64,000 bases of DNA, from assembly GCA_964640085.1 (NCBI GenBank), contig CAZXFA010000016.1, positions 1 to 64,000 of the forward strand, given 5' to 3'. Positions 25,351 to 33,745 of the stretch are shown here, piece after piece. Each line of letters starts with the position of its first letter. Position 1 is the first letter of the stretch. Source of the stretch: CAZXFA01 sp964640085. Lineage in GTDB: Bacteria; Actinomycetota; UBA4738; HRBIN12. The notes under the pieces are model-generated. The model was not told where the DNA came from. It ran no database searches and saw only the letters and a program-made list of their open reading frames with translations. The translations under genes were made by a program, and so were the position numbers.

Positions 25351-26174
25351 CCGGATGGGAGACCCCACAGCGGGTCGACGGGCCCGATCCCACGCCCGAT
25401 CGCCAGCGCGTGCCGGACCGCCTCGGTCACGAACGCCTTCCCCGCGCGCACGGCGTCCGGGAGCGTCTCGCCACGGGCGAGATGCGCGGCGATCGCGGAG
25501 GAGAGGACGCAGCCGGTCCCGTGGGTGTTGGCGGTCGCCACGCGCTCCCCCTCGATCCACGTCATCGCGTTCCCGTCGAAGTACAGGTCGTCGGCCGAGC
25601 CCTCCAGGTGCCCCCCCTTGACCAGCACCGCGCGGGGGCCCATCGCGTGGATCGCCTCGGCCGCATCCTCCATCAGGTCCCGCGAGCCGACCTCGAAGCC
25701 GGCCAGGCCGGCCGCCTCGGCGAGGTTGGGCGTCACCAGGGTCGCGAGCGGCAGGACCCGCTGCCGGAGGGCTCCCACCGCGTCCTCGGCGAGCAGCGCG
25801 TGGCCGTGCTTGGAGACGAAGACCGGGTCCACCACCAGGTTCGGGACCGCCGTCTCCCCAACCGCGGCCGCCACGGCCTCGACGACCGGGGCCGAGGCGA
25901 GCATGCCGGTCTTGGCCGCATCGACCCCGATGTCGGTGACGACGGCCCTGATCTGCTCCTCTACGGTGTCGGGGCTGAGCTCCTGGTAACCGGACACACC
26001 CTGTGTGTTCTGGACGGTGACCGCGGTGATCGCGGTCATCCCGTACACGCCGAGGGCGCTGAACGTCTTCAGGTCGGCCTGGATCCCCGCGCCGCCGCCC
26101 GAGTCGGATCCCGCGATCGACAGGGCCCGCCGCCTCGGGGGCCGGGGCGTGGCGTCGTTCCCGCGCTCACCCAT
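25347..26174 (-). CDS. thiD: hydroxymethylpyrimidine/phosphomethylpyrimidine kinase
   Basis: A 275-residue ribokinase-fold enzyme phosphorylating HMP and HMP-P to HMP-PP for thiamin synthesis. SIAGSDSGGGAGIQADLKTFSALGVYG, GMLAS, DPVFVSKHGHALL and the anion-hole motif NTHGTGCVLSSAIAA are all present. Start is ATG at 26174, overlapping the end of thiL by eight bases. It lies second in thiL-thiD-aldo/keto reductase. Confidence 0.95.
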   Translation of the reverse strand: MGERGNDATPRPPRRRALSIAGSDSGGGAGIQADLKTFSALGVYGMTAITAVTVQNTQGVSGYQELSPDTVEEQIRAVVTDIGVDAAKTGMLASAPVVEAVAAAVGETAVPNLVVDPVFVSKHGHALLAEDAVGALRQRVLPLATLVTPNLAEAAGLAGFEVGSRDLMEDAAEAIHAMGPRAVLVKGGHLEGSADDLYFDGNAMTWIEGERVATANTHGTGCVLSSAIAAHLARGETLPDAVRAGKAFVTEAVRHALAIGRGIGPVDPLWGLPSG

Positions 26175-27171
26175 CGGCGAAATGGTCCCATCCCCTCGCC
26201 TCGAGCGGCGAGGACGTCCCGTCCGGAGCGACCGCCACCAGACCCTCGTCGACGACGACGCCCACCTCGGCGAGCGGGACGCCGAACCGCTCGCGCAGAT
26301 CCCGGTGGGCCCGCTCCACGTGGGTCGCGTCGATCGTCGCGAGCAGCTCGTAGTCCTCCCCACCGGACAGGGCGAGCTCGAGGGCGTCGACCCCCAGCGC
26401 GGAGGCCGCCTGTCGCAACGCAGCGGCGACAGGGATCCGCGCGAGCTCGACCCTCGCACCGACGCCGCTGGCCTGGCACAGCCGCGACAGATCGATCGCG
26501 AACCCGTCCGACACATCCATCATCGCGGTCGCTCCGGCCTGGGCGAGCGTCTGGCCCTCGCCCACCCGCGCCACGGGGCGGGCGAACGTCGCGGCGAGCT
26601 CGCGGCCCCAGGGCTCGGACAGCACGGCCGCGGCCGTGGAGGGCTCGGTTCGGGACAGGGCGAGCCCGCCAGCCGCCGCCCCGAGCGACCCGGTCACCAC
26701 GATCAGGTCCCCCGGCTGCGCTCCCGAACGGAGCACCGCGTGCCCGACCGCCACGTCGCCGACCACCGCCACCGAGACAACGATGGCGTCGGCGCGGTTC
26801 GTGTCTCCGCCCACCAACGCCAACCCATACTCACCGCACGCGTCCCGCATGCCGCCGTACAGCTCCATCGCCCAGGGGACGTCCACGTCGGGCGGGAGGG
26901 CGATCGAGGCCAGGGCGTAACGTGGGCTACCACCCATGGCAGCCACGTCGGAGACGTTCACCGTGATCGACTTGGCGCCCAGATCCCGGGCCGAGATGGT
27001 TCCCCGCTCGAAGTGCACGCCCTCCACCAGCAGGTCCGTGGTGAGGATCTGGTGGCCGCCCCCCTGCTCCACCACCGCGGCGTCGTCCCCCATGCCGAGG
27101 ACGACCCCGGGCTCCTCGGCGGAGAACAGCCGGGCGATCGCCTCGATCAGGGCGTCCTCGGAGAGCTCCAT
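26167..27171 (-). CDS. thiL: thiamin-monophosphate kinase
   Basis: A 334-residue ATP-dependent kinase making thiamin diphosphate. It has GMGDDAAVV, TTDLLVEGVHF, KSITVNVSDVAAMGG, the VGGDTNRA loop, MDVSDGFAIDL and SGGEDYELL, the standard PurM-like/ThiL string. Length is normal. It heads the minus-strand thiL-thiD-aldo/keto reductase unit and is divergent from pckA. I see no TPP riboswitch in the 132 bases upstream. Confidence 0.96.
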   Translation of the reverse strand: MELSEDALIEAIARLFSAEEPGVVLGMGDDAAVVEQGGGHQILTTDLLVEGVHFERGTISARDLGAKSITVNVSDVAAMGGSPRYALASIALPPDVDVPWAMELYGGMRDACGEYGLALVGGDTNRADAIVVSVAVVGDVAVGHAVLRSGAQPGDLIVVTGSLGAAAGGLALSRTEPSTAAAVLSEPWGRELAATFARPVARVGEGQTLAQAGATAMMDVSDGFAIDLSRLCQASGVGARVELARIPVAAALRQAASALGVDALELALSGGEDYELLATIDATHVERAHRDLRERFGVPLAEVGVVVDEGLVAVAPDGTSSPLEARGWDHFADG

Positions 27172-27241
27172 CGCAATGTCGAGACCGGCCGGTCAGGTCA
27201 GCTCCCTCAGGTACGTCGACCGGCGGCCACCGTCGGTCGGC

Positions 27242-27247
27242 TAGAAT
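27242..27247 (+). promoter_or_regulatory. candidate -10 box upstream of pckA
   Basis: TAGAAT at the centre of the small inverted repeat CTAGAATCTAG, in the 132-base gap between divergent thiL and pckA. The leader to the TTG start would be about 50 bases. A -35 element is not clear. Confidence 0.35.
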
Positions 27248-27303
27248 CTAGCGATTCCGGGTGCCCTTAGGCTCGGACCCGACGTGACCGAAGGAGATCC
27301 CTG

Positions 27304-28815
27304 TTGAAGCTGGAGGCCCGAACCACCCACGACAACCCATCGGCGGAGGAGCTCCGCGCGTTCACGGAGCAGATGCCGCAGTGCCGCCGCACCGAGTTCG
27401 ACAACGTGAACGTCCAGACGCAGGTGACCGCCCGCTCCGCGGGGAGCACCTTCGTGGTCACCGATGCATCCAGCGGCAAGACGATGACCCGCGACGAGTT
27501 CGAGCGCGTCGCGGCCAGGCAGGCTGAGTACCTGCGAGGCCAGGAGGTCGTCGTGATCGACGGCTTCATCGGCAACGATCCCTCCTTCCGGACGAAGGCC
27601 CGGCTCACGATCGAGAAAGCCAACGCCAATATCGCCGGGATGCAGCAGAAGCTGTACTTCCCGCGGGAGGACGGCGACGAGCCCGAGATCCAGGTGATCT
27701 ACACGCCGAATCTGACCGCACCCGGCTATCCCGACGACCGCCTGATCGCGGTAGATCTCCAGAACGGCGTGACCCGCGTCCTCGGCTCGGACTACTTCGG
27801 CGAGTCGAAGAAGGGCGGCCTGCGGATGTGGAACGACAAGGTGTACGGCCTCGGTGGGCTCGCCCTCCACGCCGGCCTCAAGGTGATCCCCACGGCGCAC
27901 GGCGAGAAGGTCTTCATGATCATCGGCCTGTCCGGCACGGGGAAGACCACCACCACCTTCACCACCCAGAACGACTCGCTGCCGGTGCAGGACGACTTCG
28001 TCGCCCTCATGCCCGGCGGGAAGGCATATGGGACGGAGAACGGTTGCTTCGCCAAGACGTTCAGCCTCGACCCCGACTTCGAGCCGAACATCTTCAACGC
28101 CGTGATCAAGCCCACGGCCTACCTGGAGAACGTGTACCAGGACGAGCATGGCAAGGTGAACTTCTTCGAGGAGAGCTACACGCAGAACGGCCGCGCGGTC
28201 TTCCGGATGGACGACCTGGAGCGGTTCCGGGACGCCGCGCAGGTCGGGACCGTCGACGTCCTCTTGATCCTGAACCGGAACGAGAACATCATCCCGGCCG
28301 CGTCCAAGCTCGATCGCGAGCAGGCCGCCGCATACTTCATGCTGGGCGAGACCACGGGGACCAGCGCCGGAGGTGCGGCGGAGGCCGGCAAGTTCCTCCG
28401 CGTGCCGGGGACGAATCCCTTCTTCCCGCTCCCCCACGGGCTCCAGGGCAACCGCATCCTAGAGCTCCTGGACACGCACCCCATCCAGACGTACCTGCTG
28501 AACACCGGACGGGTGGGTGGCGGGGATGGCGACGACCGCTCCGCGAAGGTCAAGATCCCCCACACGTCGGCGTGCGTGAAGGCGATCGCCGAGGACACGG
28601 TCGCCTGGGAACAGGACCCGGACTTCGGGTATCTCGTGGCGAGCGAGGTCCCGGGGCTGGACGACCTCGAGCTGCTCCAGCCCCGCCGGCTCTACGAGCG
28701 CCAGGGGCGCATGGCCGAGTACGCGGAGACCGTGGAGCGGCTGAAGGCGGAGCGCGTGTCGCGGCTGGAGGGGTTCCCCGAGCTCGCCCCGGAGATCGTG
28801 AAGGCGGCCGGCTAG
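27304..28815 (+). CDS. pckA: phosphoenolpyruvate carboxykinase (ATP)
   Basis: A 503-residue gluconeogenic enzyme converting oxaloacetate to PEP. The ATP-type P-loop GLSGTGKTTTTF (residues 208-219) and the following QDDFVAL and NGCFAKTF segments, with EPNIFNAVIKPTA, mark the ATP-dependent and not the GTP-dependent family. Most actinobacteria use the GTP enzyme, so the ATP form is worth noting. Slightly shorter than the usual 530 or so residues. Start is TTG with AAGGAGA eight bases before it; no ATG or GTG gives the right N-terminus. Confidence 0.95.
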   Translation: MKLEARTTHDNPSAEELRAFTEQMPQCRRTEFDNVNVQTQVTARSAGSTFVVTDASSGKTMTRDEFERVAARQAEYLRGQEVVVIDGFIGNDPSFRTKARLTIEKANANIAGMQQKLYFPREDGDEPEIQVIYTPNLTAPGYPDDRLIAVDLQNGVTRVLGSDYFGESKKGGLRMWNDKVYGLGGLALHAGLKVIPTAHGEKVFMIIGLSGTGKTTTTFTTQNDSLPVQDDFVALMPGGKAYGTENGCFAKTFSLDPDFEPNIFNAVIKPTAYLENVYQDEHGKVNFFEESYTQNGRAVFRMDDLERFRDAAQVGTVDVLLILNRNENIIPAASKLDREQAAAYFMLGETTGTSAGGAAEAGKFLRVPGTNPFFPLPHGLQGNRILELLDTHPIQTYLLNTGRVGGGDGDDRSAKVKIPHTSACVKAIAEDTVAWEQDPDFGYLVASEVPGLDDLELLQPRRLYERQGRMAEYAETVERLKAERVSRLEGFPELAPEIVKAAG

Positions 28816-28873
28816 CCGGACTCCCGTCCTGGCTCACCCGCGCGGGGATGGCCCGGCGCTCCTGAACGTTACA

Positions 28874-29245
28874 TCAGATGGGTCGTCCCCCCACATCGCC
28901 TCCCCGGAAGACCGTGAACCCCAGCTTCTCCGCCACCCGCCGCGAGGCGTGGTTCTCCGCGTGGATCGTCCTCCCCCTCGACCACCGTCGAGACCTGGCC
29001 GCAGTCGCCGATCAGCGCTCCCGTCTCGTGCCAGATCACCGCGTACCGGCCGAACCCATGAGACGCGTAGCGCGCGAAGTTGCGTTCGAACCCGGACGCC
29101 GTCGCGGTGGGTGCACCTCCCACAGGACGAGCGCCTCCGGGTCCCCGAACAGCGTGGTCATCTCGTCGAGGTCGTCCAGGGTCAGCGGCTCCAGCGCGAG
29201 CAGGGCGATCAGCCAGAGCTCCTCCTGGAGGCGGAGAGCTGGGGA
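28874..29245 (-). pseudogene. decayed GNAT acetyltransferase
   Basis: Three GNAT-like fragments lie in three frames. Near 29230-29120 the strand reads LTLDDLDEMTTLFGDPEALVLWE, the RimJ-type N-terminus. After a frame change it reads FARYASHGFGRYAVIWHETGALIGDCG. After a further frame change at about 28965 it reads ENHASRRVAEKLGFTVFRGG and stops at 28874. The acetyl-CoA-binding middle (about 60 residues) is missing between fragments two and three. A 218-codon frame that spans the region passes through only part of this and is not a real gene. Confidence 0.75.
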
Positions 29246-29257
29246 GACCGAACCAGG

Positions 29258-29584
29258 TCACGACGCGCCGTCGCCGGGCGCCCGACGACCCAGGAACCAC
29301 CCCGCCACCAGCTGGAGTGCGGCCAGGCCGAGCGGGACCAGCAGGTACCAGCGGTAGGTCGCGGCCTCGTCGATCGCCGCCCGGCCGCGGGTCCGGATCG
29401 ACGACCAGATCAGGAAGGAGCCGGCGACGGCGAACCACAGCCCGATCCTGCCCGTCAGGTACAGCGCGTACAGCAGGAGGTCGCGCAGATCGGTGCTCTC
29501 GAAAGGCCGCCGCGACCAGACCCACACCGAGCGCAACCCACCTAGCGCGAACACCGCGGCCGCGGCGAGCTCGAGGGCCCTCAC
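29258..29584 (-). CDS. small three-helix membrane protein, unknown function
   Basis: A 108-residue protein with three hydrophobic helices: about 2-21 (ALELAAAAVFALGGLRSVWV), 36-62 (LLLYALYLTGRIGLWFAVAGSF) and 79-101 (WYLLVPLGLAALQLVAGWFLG). I do not recognise a family. The GTG start at 29584 overlaps the phosphoribosyltransferase stop by four bases (GTGA), which supports this start over a longer frame and suggests coupled translation. It may be membrane-associated with the upstream gene products. Confidence 0.7.
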   Translation of the reverse strand: MRALELAAAAVFALGGLRSVWVWSRRPFESTDLRDLLLYALYLTGRIGLWFAVAGSFLIWSSIRTRGRAAIDEAATYRWYLLVPLGLAALQLVAGWFLGRRAPGDGAS

Positions 29585-30222
29585 CCCCCGTCGCCGGCCG
29601 CCCGCGCCAGCGCCTGGATCACCTCGTCGTCGCTGGTCTGCTCGAAGCGCCGGTACCACTCACCGACCGCGAAGAAGGGCTCGGGAGTGGCCAACACCAC
29701 CAGCTCGTCGCACTCGTCCCGCAGACGCTCCAACGCCGCCGAGGGCGCGACCGGGACCGCGAGCACGACCCGGGCGGCTCCCCGATCCCTGGCCCAGCGG
29801 AGCGCCGCCACGGCGGTCCCCCCGGTGGCCACCCCGTCGTCCACCACGATCGCGACGCGACCCGCGATCTCGACCGCCGGCCGACCCGCTCGATACGCGT
29901 GCTGCCGGCGTTCGATCTCCTGTTCCTCCGCCGCGATCTCCTGCTCCAGGTATGCCGCGCTCACGCCCAGCGCGTCGACCATGCGCGGGTCCAGGACCTG
30001 GATGCCCGGCGCCACGGCGCCGATCCCCAGCTCGGGATTGCCCGGCGCCCCGATCTTCCGCGGAACCACGACGTCGAGCGGCGCCCCGAGCGCCCGCGCG
30101 ACGACCTCGCCCACGATCACGCCACCGCGAGGGATCGCCAGCACCACGCAGTGGGTCGCGCCGTACACGACGAGCGCCTTCGCCAGCTCCTCCCCGGCCT
30201 CGTGTCGGTCGCCGAAGATCAC
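29581..30222 (-). CDS. phosphoribosyltransferase-domain protein
   Basis: A 213-residue type I phosphoribosyltransferase fold. The PRPP-binding loop is VAIVVDDGVATGGTAVAAL and the N-terminal VVLAIPRGGVIVGEVVARALG is the typical first motif. An insertion rich in Glu and Gln (LEQEIAAEEQEIERRQ) sits between them, as in the stand-alone PRTase family often found beside hydrolases or dienelactone-like domains. No nucleobase specificity can be deduced. Start is GTG, overlapping the upstream small gene by four bases. Confidence 0.85.
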   Translation of the reverse strand: MIFGDRHEAGEELAKALVVYGATHCVVLAIPRGGVIVGEVVARALGAPLDVVVPRKIGAPGNPELGIGAVAPGIQVLDPRMVDALGVSAAYLEQEIAAEEQEIERRQHAYRAGRPAVEIAGRVAIVVDDGVATGGTAVAALRWARDRGAARVVLAVPVAPSAALERLRDECDELVVLATPEPFFAVGEWYRRFEQTSDDEVIQALARAAGDGG

Positions 30223-30383
30223 CGTTCTTCTTCCATCTCCCGCCGAGCGGCCTCCTCCTCCAGCTCCCGCCGGCGATCTGGGATGGTCTTCTCGGGGGGT
30301 GGCATGGGCCGACGGATCCGTCGGTAGGCGGCCAGCGGGTCCTCGTCCTTCCCCTTCCCGCGCTTCCGGCGCGCACCCACCAT
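30219..30383 (-). CDS. small charged protein, unknown function
   Basis: A 54-residue protein starting MVGARRKRGKGKDEDPLAAYRR and ending in a Glu/Arg-rich helix (RRRELEEEAARREMEEER). It is strongly charged and probably partly helical. The stop overlaps the phosphoribosyltransferase start (GTGA), which is the main reason to believe it. Function unknown. Confidence 0.5.
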   Translation of the reverse strand: MVGARRKRGKGKDEDPLAAYRRIRRPMPPPEKTIPDRRRELEEEAARREMEEER

Positions 30384-30424
30384 CCGATCATCCCACGATG
30401 GCCGGGGGATCGCCCCTCCGGCCG

Positions 30425-30455
30425 TTTGCCGGGCCCTTCGCCCGCTGCATAGCAT
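30425..30455 (+). promoter_or_regulatory. candidate promoter of the Lrp/AsnC-like gene
   Basis: TTGCCG (30425-30430), 19-base spacer, TAGCAT (30450-30455). The leader to the GTG start is about 20 bases and contains GGGAGG. Confidence 0.4.
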
Positions 30456-30481
30456 GGGGACCCGAGCCGAGGGAGGTCCAG

Positions 30482-30715
30482 GTGGTCCAGGCGTACATCT
30501 TGATCCAGACCGAGGTGGGCAAGGCCGCGCAGGTCGCCAAGGAGGTCCGGGACATCGCCGGCGTGACGGAGGCCGAGGACGTGACGGGCCCCTACGACGT
30601 GATCGTCCGCGCCGAGGCGAAGAACGTGGACGAGCTCGGCAAGCTGGTCGTCGCCCGGATCCAGGGCGTCGAGGGCATCACCCGCACGCTCACCTGCCCG
30701 GTCGTCCACCTGTAG
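30482..30715 (+). CDS. Lrp/AsnC effector-domain (RAM) protein
   Basis: A 77-residue stand-alone RAM (regulation of amino acid metabolism) domain: VQAYILIQTEVGKAAQVAKEV, GVTEAEDVTGPYDVIVRAEA, and GVEGITRTLTCPVVHL. There is no DNA-binding helix-turn-helix. Such single-domain proteins form oligomers and may bind amino acids or modulate full-length Lrp proteins. Start is GTG at 30482 with GGGAGG before it. It is convergent with ddl, 19 bases apart. Confidence 0.85.
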   Translation: MVQAYILIQTEVGKAAQVAKEVRDIAGVTEAEDVTGPYDVIVRAEAKNVDELGKLVVARIQGVEGITRTLTCPVVHL

Positions 30716-30734
30716 GGGGAGACCCGCCCCGCGG

Positions 30735-31835
30735 TCAGGCCCCGGTGCCCTTCTTCCGGTCGGCCTCGTGACGCTCGATCGCGAGCTCGATGAGACGATC
30801 GATCAACTCCGGGTAGGAGACGCCCGAGGCCTCCCACAGCTTCGGGTACATCGAGATGCTGGTGAACCCAGGGATCGTGTTGATCTCGTTCAAGAACAGC
30901 CGCCCCTGCTCCGTGAGGAAGAAGTCGACCCTCGCCATCCCGGCGCCGTCGATCGCGCGGAAGGCGGCCACGGCCAGCCGTTGGACCTCCTCGAGCGTGG
31001 CGGGCGGGAGAACGGCCGGGATCAGCAGCTCGGCTCCGTGCTCGTCCAGGTACTTCGCCTCGTAGTCGTAGAACGCGTGCCCGCGGGGGACGATCTCGCC
31101 CGCCAGCGAGGCCACCGGGTCGTCGTTGCCGAGCACCGCGCACTCGAGCTCACGCGCGCCTTCGAGGGAGCGCTCGATCACCGCCTTTCGTCCGTACCGG
31201 AACGCCTCTTCCAGCGCGACCCCCAGGGCCTCGTGCTCCGCGATCTTCGTGATCCCGACCGAGGACCCGAGCGCGGCGGGTTTGACGAACAGCGGCAGGC
31301 CCAGGTGCTCGGCCCGCGCCCGCACCGCCTCCGGGTCCTCCTCCCACTCGCGTTCGCGCACCACCTCGTGCTCGACCACGGGGATCCCGGCCGCCCGGAA
31401 GAGGACCTTCTGGATCGCTTTGTCCATCCCCACTGCCGAGCCGAGGATGCCCGAGCCCACGTACGGCACTCCCGCCATCTCCAGGAAGCCCTGGATCGAG
31501 CCGTCCTCCCCGAACGGGCCGTGCATCACAGGGAACACGACGTCGATCGGCATCCGCGACCCGTCCACCGACACCAGCGCACGAGCCCCCGGCTCCTGGT
31601 CGAGCGCGACCTCCGTGCCGGCGTCCTCGTTCACGCGCGGGAGCAGGTCGGAACCGGCGGGCAGCGACGGCGGCCCGGCCGGCAGGAGCTCCCAACGCCC
31701 CTCCTTGGTGACCCCGATCGGGATCACCTCGTAGCGTCCAGGATCCAAGGCCTGCATCACCGAGCGGGCGGAGACCACCGAGACCTCGTGCTCGGCCGAC
31801 CGGCCACCGAACACGATCGCGATCCGTCGCCTCAT
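30735..31835 (-). CDS. ddl: D-alanine--D-alanine ligase
   Basis: A 366-residue ATP-grasp ligase making the D-Ala-D-Ala dipeptide of peptidoglycan. IAIVFGGRSAEHEVSVVSA, VMHGPFGEDGSIQGFLEMAGVPYVGSG, PLFVKPAALGSSVGITK and MARVDFFLTEQGRLFLNEINTIPGFTSISMYPKL are all hallmark segments. Length is normal for the actinobacterial enzyme. The ATG overlaps the stop of the trans-sulfuration gene by four bases (ATGA). Confidence 0.97.
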   Translation of the reverse strand: MRRRIAIVFGGRSAEHEVSVVSARSVMQALDPGRYEVIPIGVTKEGRWELLPAGPPSLPAGSDLLPRVNEDAGTEVALDQEPGARALVSVDGSRMPIDVVFPVMHGPFGEDGSIQGFLEMAGVPYVGSGILGSAVGMDKAIQKVLFRAAGIPVVEHEVVREREWEEDPEAVRARAEHLGLPLFVKPAALGSSVGITKIAEHEALGVALEEAFRYGRKAVIERSLEGARELECAVLGNDDPVASLAGEIVPRGHAFYDYEAKYLDEHGAELLIPAVLPPATLEEVQRLAVAAFRAIDGAGMARVDFFLTEQGRLFLNEINTIPGFTSISMYPKLWEASGVSYPELIDRLIELAIERHEADRKKGTGA

Positions 31836-33019
31836 GCCCGCTCCAGCGCTCGGCCGAAGTCGGCGATCAGATCCTCGACGTCCTCCAGGCCCACGCTGAC
31901 CCGTACCAGGCCGTCGGCGATCCCCGCCGCCCGCCGGGCCTCGGCATCGAGCTGCCGATGGGTGGTCGAGGCCGCGTGGCCGACCAGCGTGTGCACGCCT
32001 CCCAGGCTCGCGGCGATCCAGGCGACCTCCAGCGAGTCGCAGAAGCGCTGACCGGCCTCCACGCCGCCCGCCAGCTCGAAGGCCATCATCCCGCCGAACC
32101 CCCGTTCGAACTGCCGCAGCGCCACCTCGTGGTGCGGATGCTCGGGGAGGCCCGGGTGATGCACGCGCTCCACCTTCGGATGCCCCTGCAGGAACTGCGC
32201 CAGAGCGAGCGAGGAGGTCGAGTGCCGATCCATCCGGACCCCGAGCGTGGCCAGACCGCGCATGCACAACCACGCCTCGAGCGGCGCCATCGTGCCGCCG
32301 GTCTCGATCACCGCCGCGCGCAGGCGCTCCATATCTTCGGTCGAGCAGCACACGACGCCGCCGATCACGTCGCTGTGGCCGCTGACGTACTTGGTCGCCG
32401 AGTGGACCACGAAGTCGAACCCGTACCGCGCCGGGTTGCACAGGTACGGTGAGGCGAAGGTGTTGTCCACCGCGGCCGGCACGCCGGCGTCCCGGCACAG
32501 CCCCCCGAGGACCTCCAGGTCGGCCACCGTCACGTTCGGGTTCGCGATCGACTCCACGTAGAACAAGGTCGCGCCCGGCAACGCCGCGGTGACGGCGGCG
32601 ACGTCGTGGGGGTCGACGAACGTCACCTCGACGCCGTACCGGGGCAAGACGGTGCGGAACAGCGAGTAGGTCCCGCCGTAGAGCTCGGCGCTCGTCACGA
32701 TCCGATCACCGGACCGCGCGGCGGCGGTCACCACGGTGTGGATCGCGGCCATGCCGCTGGCGAACGAGAGGGCCGACCCCGTCCCCTCGAGCTCGGCCAT
32801 CAGGCGCTCGAACGCGACCAGCGTCGGGTTCCCGTAGCCGCGCGTGTAGGTGTACCCGGGGCGTCGGAACGAGATCGTCTCGGCGTACTCCTCCGACGTC
32901 TCGAACCGGAACGTGGAGGACTGGAAGATCGGGACGCTCGAGGACTCCTGGTCGATCGGGGGCATCCTGGCGCCGTGGATCGCGCGGGTCGCGAAGCCCG
33001 GGCGCCGGTCCTCGTCCAC
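31832..33019 (-). CDS. Cys/Met metabolism PLP-dependent enzyme (cystathionine gamma-synthase/lyase type)
   Basis: A 395-residue fold-type-I PLP enzyme of the trans-sulfuration family. YTRGYGNPTLVAFERLMAELEG, SFASGMAAI, PAAVDNTFASPYL and the PLP-lysine motif VHSATKYVSGHSDVIGG are clear, and HTLVGHAASTTH near the C-terminus is typical. Cystathionine gamma-synthase, gamma-lyase and methionine gamma-lyase cannot be told apart by eye. Start is GTG at 33019. It lies between the acyltransferase and ddl, with no sulfur genes alongside. Confidence 0.9.
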   Translation of the reverse strand: MDEDRRPGFATRAIHGARMPPIDQESSSVPIFQSSTFRFETSEEYAETISFRRPGYTYTRGYGNPTLVAFERLMAELEGTGSALSFASGMAAIHTVVTAAARSGDRIVTSAELYGGTYSLFRTVLPRYGVEVTFVDPHDVAAVTAALPGATLFYVESIANPNVTVADLEVLGGLCRDAGVPAAVDNTFASPYLCNPARYGFDFVVHSATKYVSGHSDVIGGVVCCSTEDMERLRAAVIETGGTMAPLEAWLCMRGLATLGVRMDRHSTSSLALAQFLQGHPKVERVHHPGLPEHPHHEVALRQFERGFGGMMAFELAGGVEAGQRFCDSLEVAWIAASLGGVHTLVGHAASTTHRQLDAEARRAAGIADGLVRVSVGLEDVEDLIADFGRALERA

Positions 33020-33028
33020 GCCTCGAGC

Positions 33029-33718
33029 CTACCGGGTGCTCCGCGGCCGGGGTTCGCTCCAGCGCCGCGGGAAGCGGGCTCGGAGATCGGCGACCATGGC
33101 CGCCAGCTCGCCCATCAGGGCGTCGGTGAGCGCCCGCGGCGAACCGCCACCGCTCCCGCCGGCGCGCCCGACCGCGTCGAACGGCTCGCCCGCCCGGACC
33201 CAGATCGGCCGGCCGAACGCCAGGCTCTGGCGCCCGGACCTGCGCCACACGTACTGCCCGCCCCAGGTAGCGACGGGCACGATCGGGACCCCGGTCATCA
33301 GCGCGAGCCGGACCGCGCCGGTCTTGCCGGGTCCCGGGGAGAAATCGGGGTTCGTGGTGACGGAGGTCCCCTCAGGGTAGATCACCACCACCTCGCCGGC
33401 GTCGACCGCCTGCTGGGCCTCCTCGAGCGCGACCTGGTCGCCCGTGCCCCGGATCACGGGGATCTGTCTCGAGCCCCGCAGCGCCGTCCCCACCAGCGGG
33501 GTCTCGAACAGCTCGCGCTTGGCCAGGAACCGCGGGCGGCGACCTGCCCGGACGACGAACAGGGCGTGCGCGAAGGGATCCACGTACGAGAGGTGGTTGC
33601 CCGCGACGATCGACGGGCCCTCCGCCGGGATGCGCTCGAGCCCCTCCAGGCGCCAGTTGAACCACAGCTCGAACGGCGGGCGCAGCAGGGCTTCGATGGT
33701 GCGGTACCAGGGCTCCAG
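33029..33718 (-). CDS. 1-acyl-glycerol-3-phosphate acyltransferase-like (PlsC family), CTG start
   Basis: A 229-residue PlsC-domain acyltransferase of phospholipid synthesis. The HX4D catalytic motif is AGNHLSYVDPF, and the second block VVVIYPEGTSVT contains the glycerol-phosphate-binding glutamate. Upstream are PWYRTIEALLRPPFELWF and RLEGLERIPAEGPSIV. No ATG, GTG or TTG lies in frame between the upstream TAG and the catalytic His. A CTG at 33718 follows AAGGAGG by five bases and gives the full domain. A GTG at 33583 would start after the essential His, so I chose the CTG. Confidence 0.85.
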   Translation of the reverse strand: MEPWYRTIEALLRPPFELWFNWRLEGLERIPAEGPSIVAGNHLSYVDPFAHALFVVRAGRRPRFLAKRELFETPLVGTALRGSRQIPVIRGTGDQVALEEAQQAVDAGEVVVIYPEGTSVTTNPDFSPGPGKTGAVRLALMTGVPIVPVATWGGQYVWRRSGRQSLAFGRPIWVRAGEPFDAVGRAGGSGGGSPRALTDALMGELAAMVADLRARFPRRWSEPRPRSTR

Positions 33719-33745
33719 GGTGGCCTCCTTCGGGGCCCGGCGATG

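Noticed and set aside
27172..27303. possible TPP riboswitch before thiL
   Set aside because: No conserved TPP-aptamer segments were seen on the minus strand in this 132-base gap.
29080..29100. GTTCGAACC word resembling a tRNA T loop
   Set aside because: No acceptor or anticodon stem around it; it lies in the acetyltransferase remnant.
28869..29525. 218-codon minus-strand frame
   Set aside because: Covers the decayed acetyltransferase and part of the three-helix gene in a wrong frame; only a few acetyltransferase residues appear.
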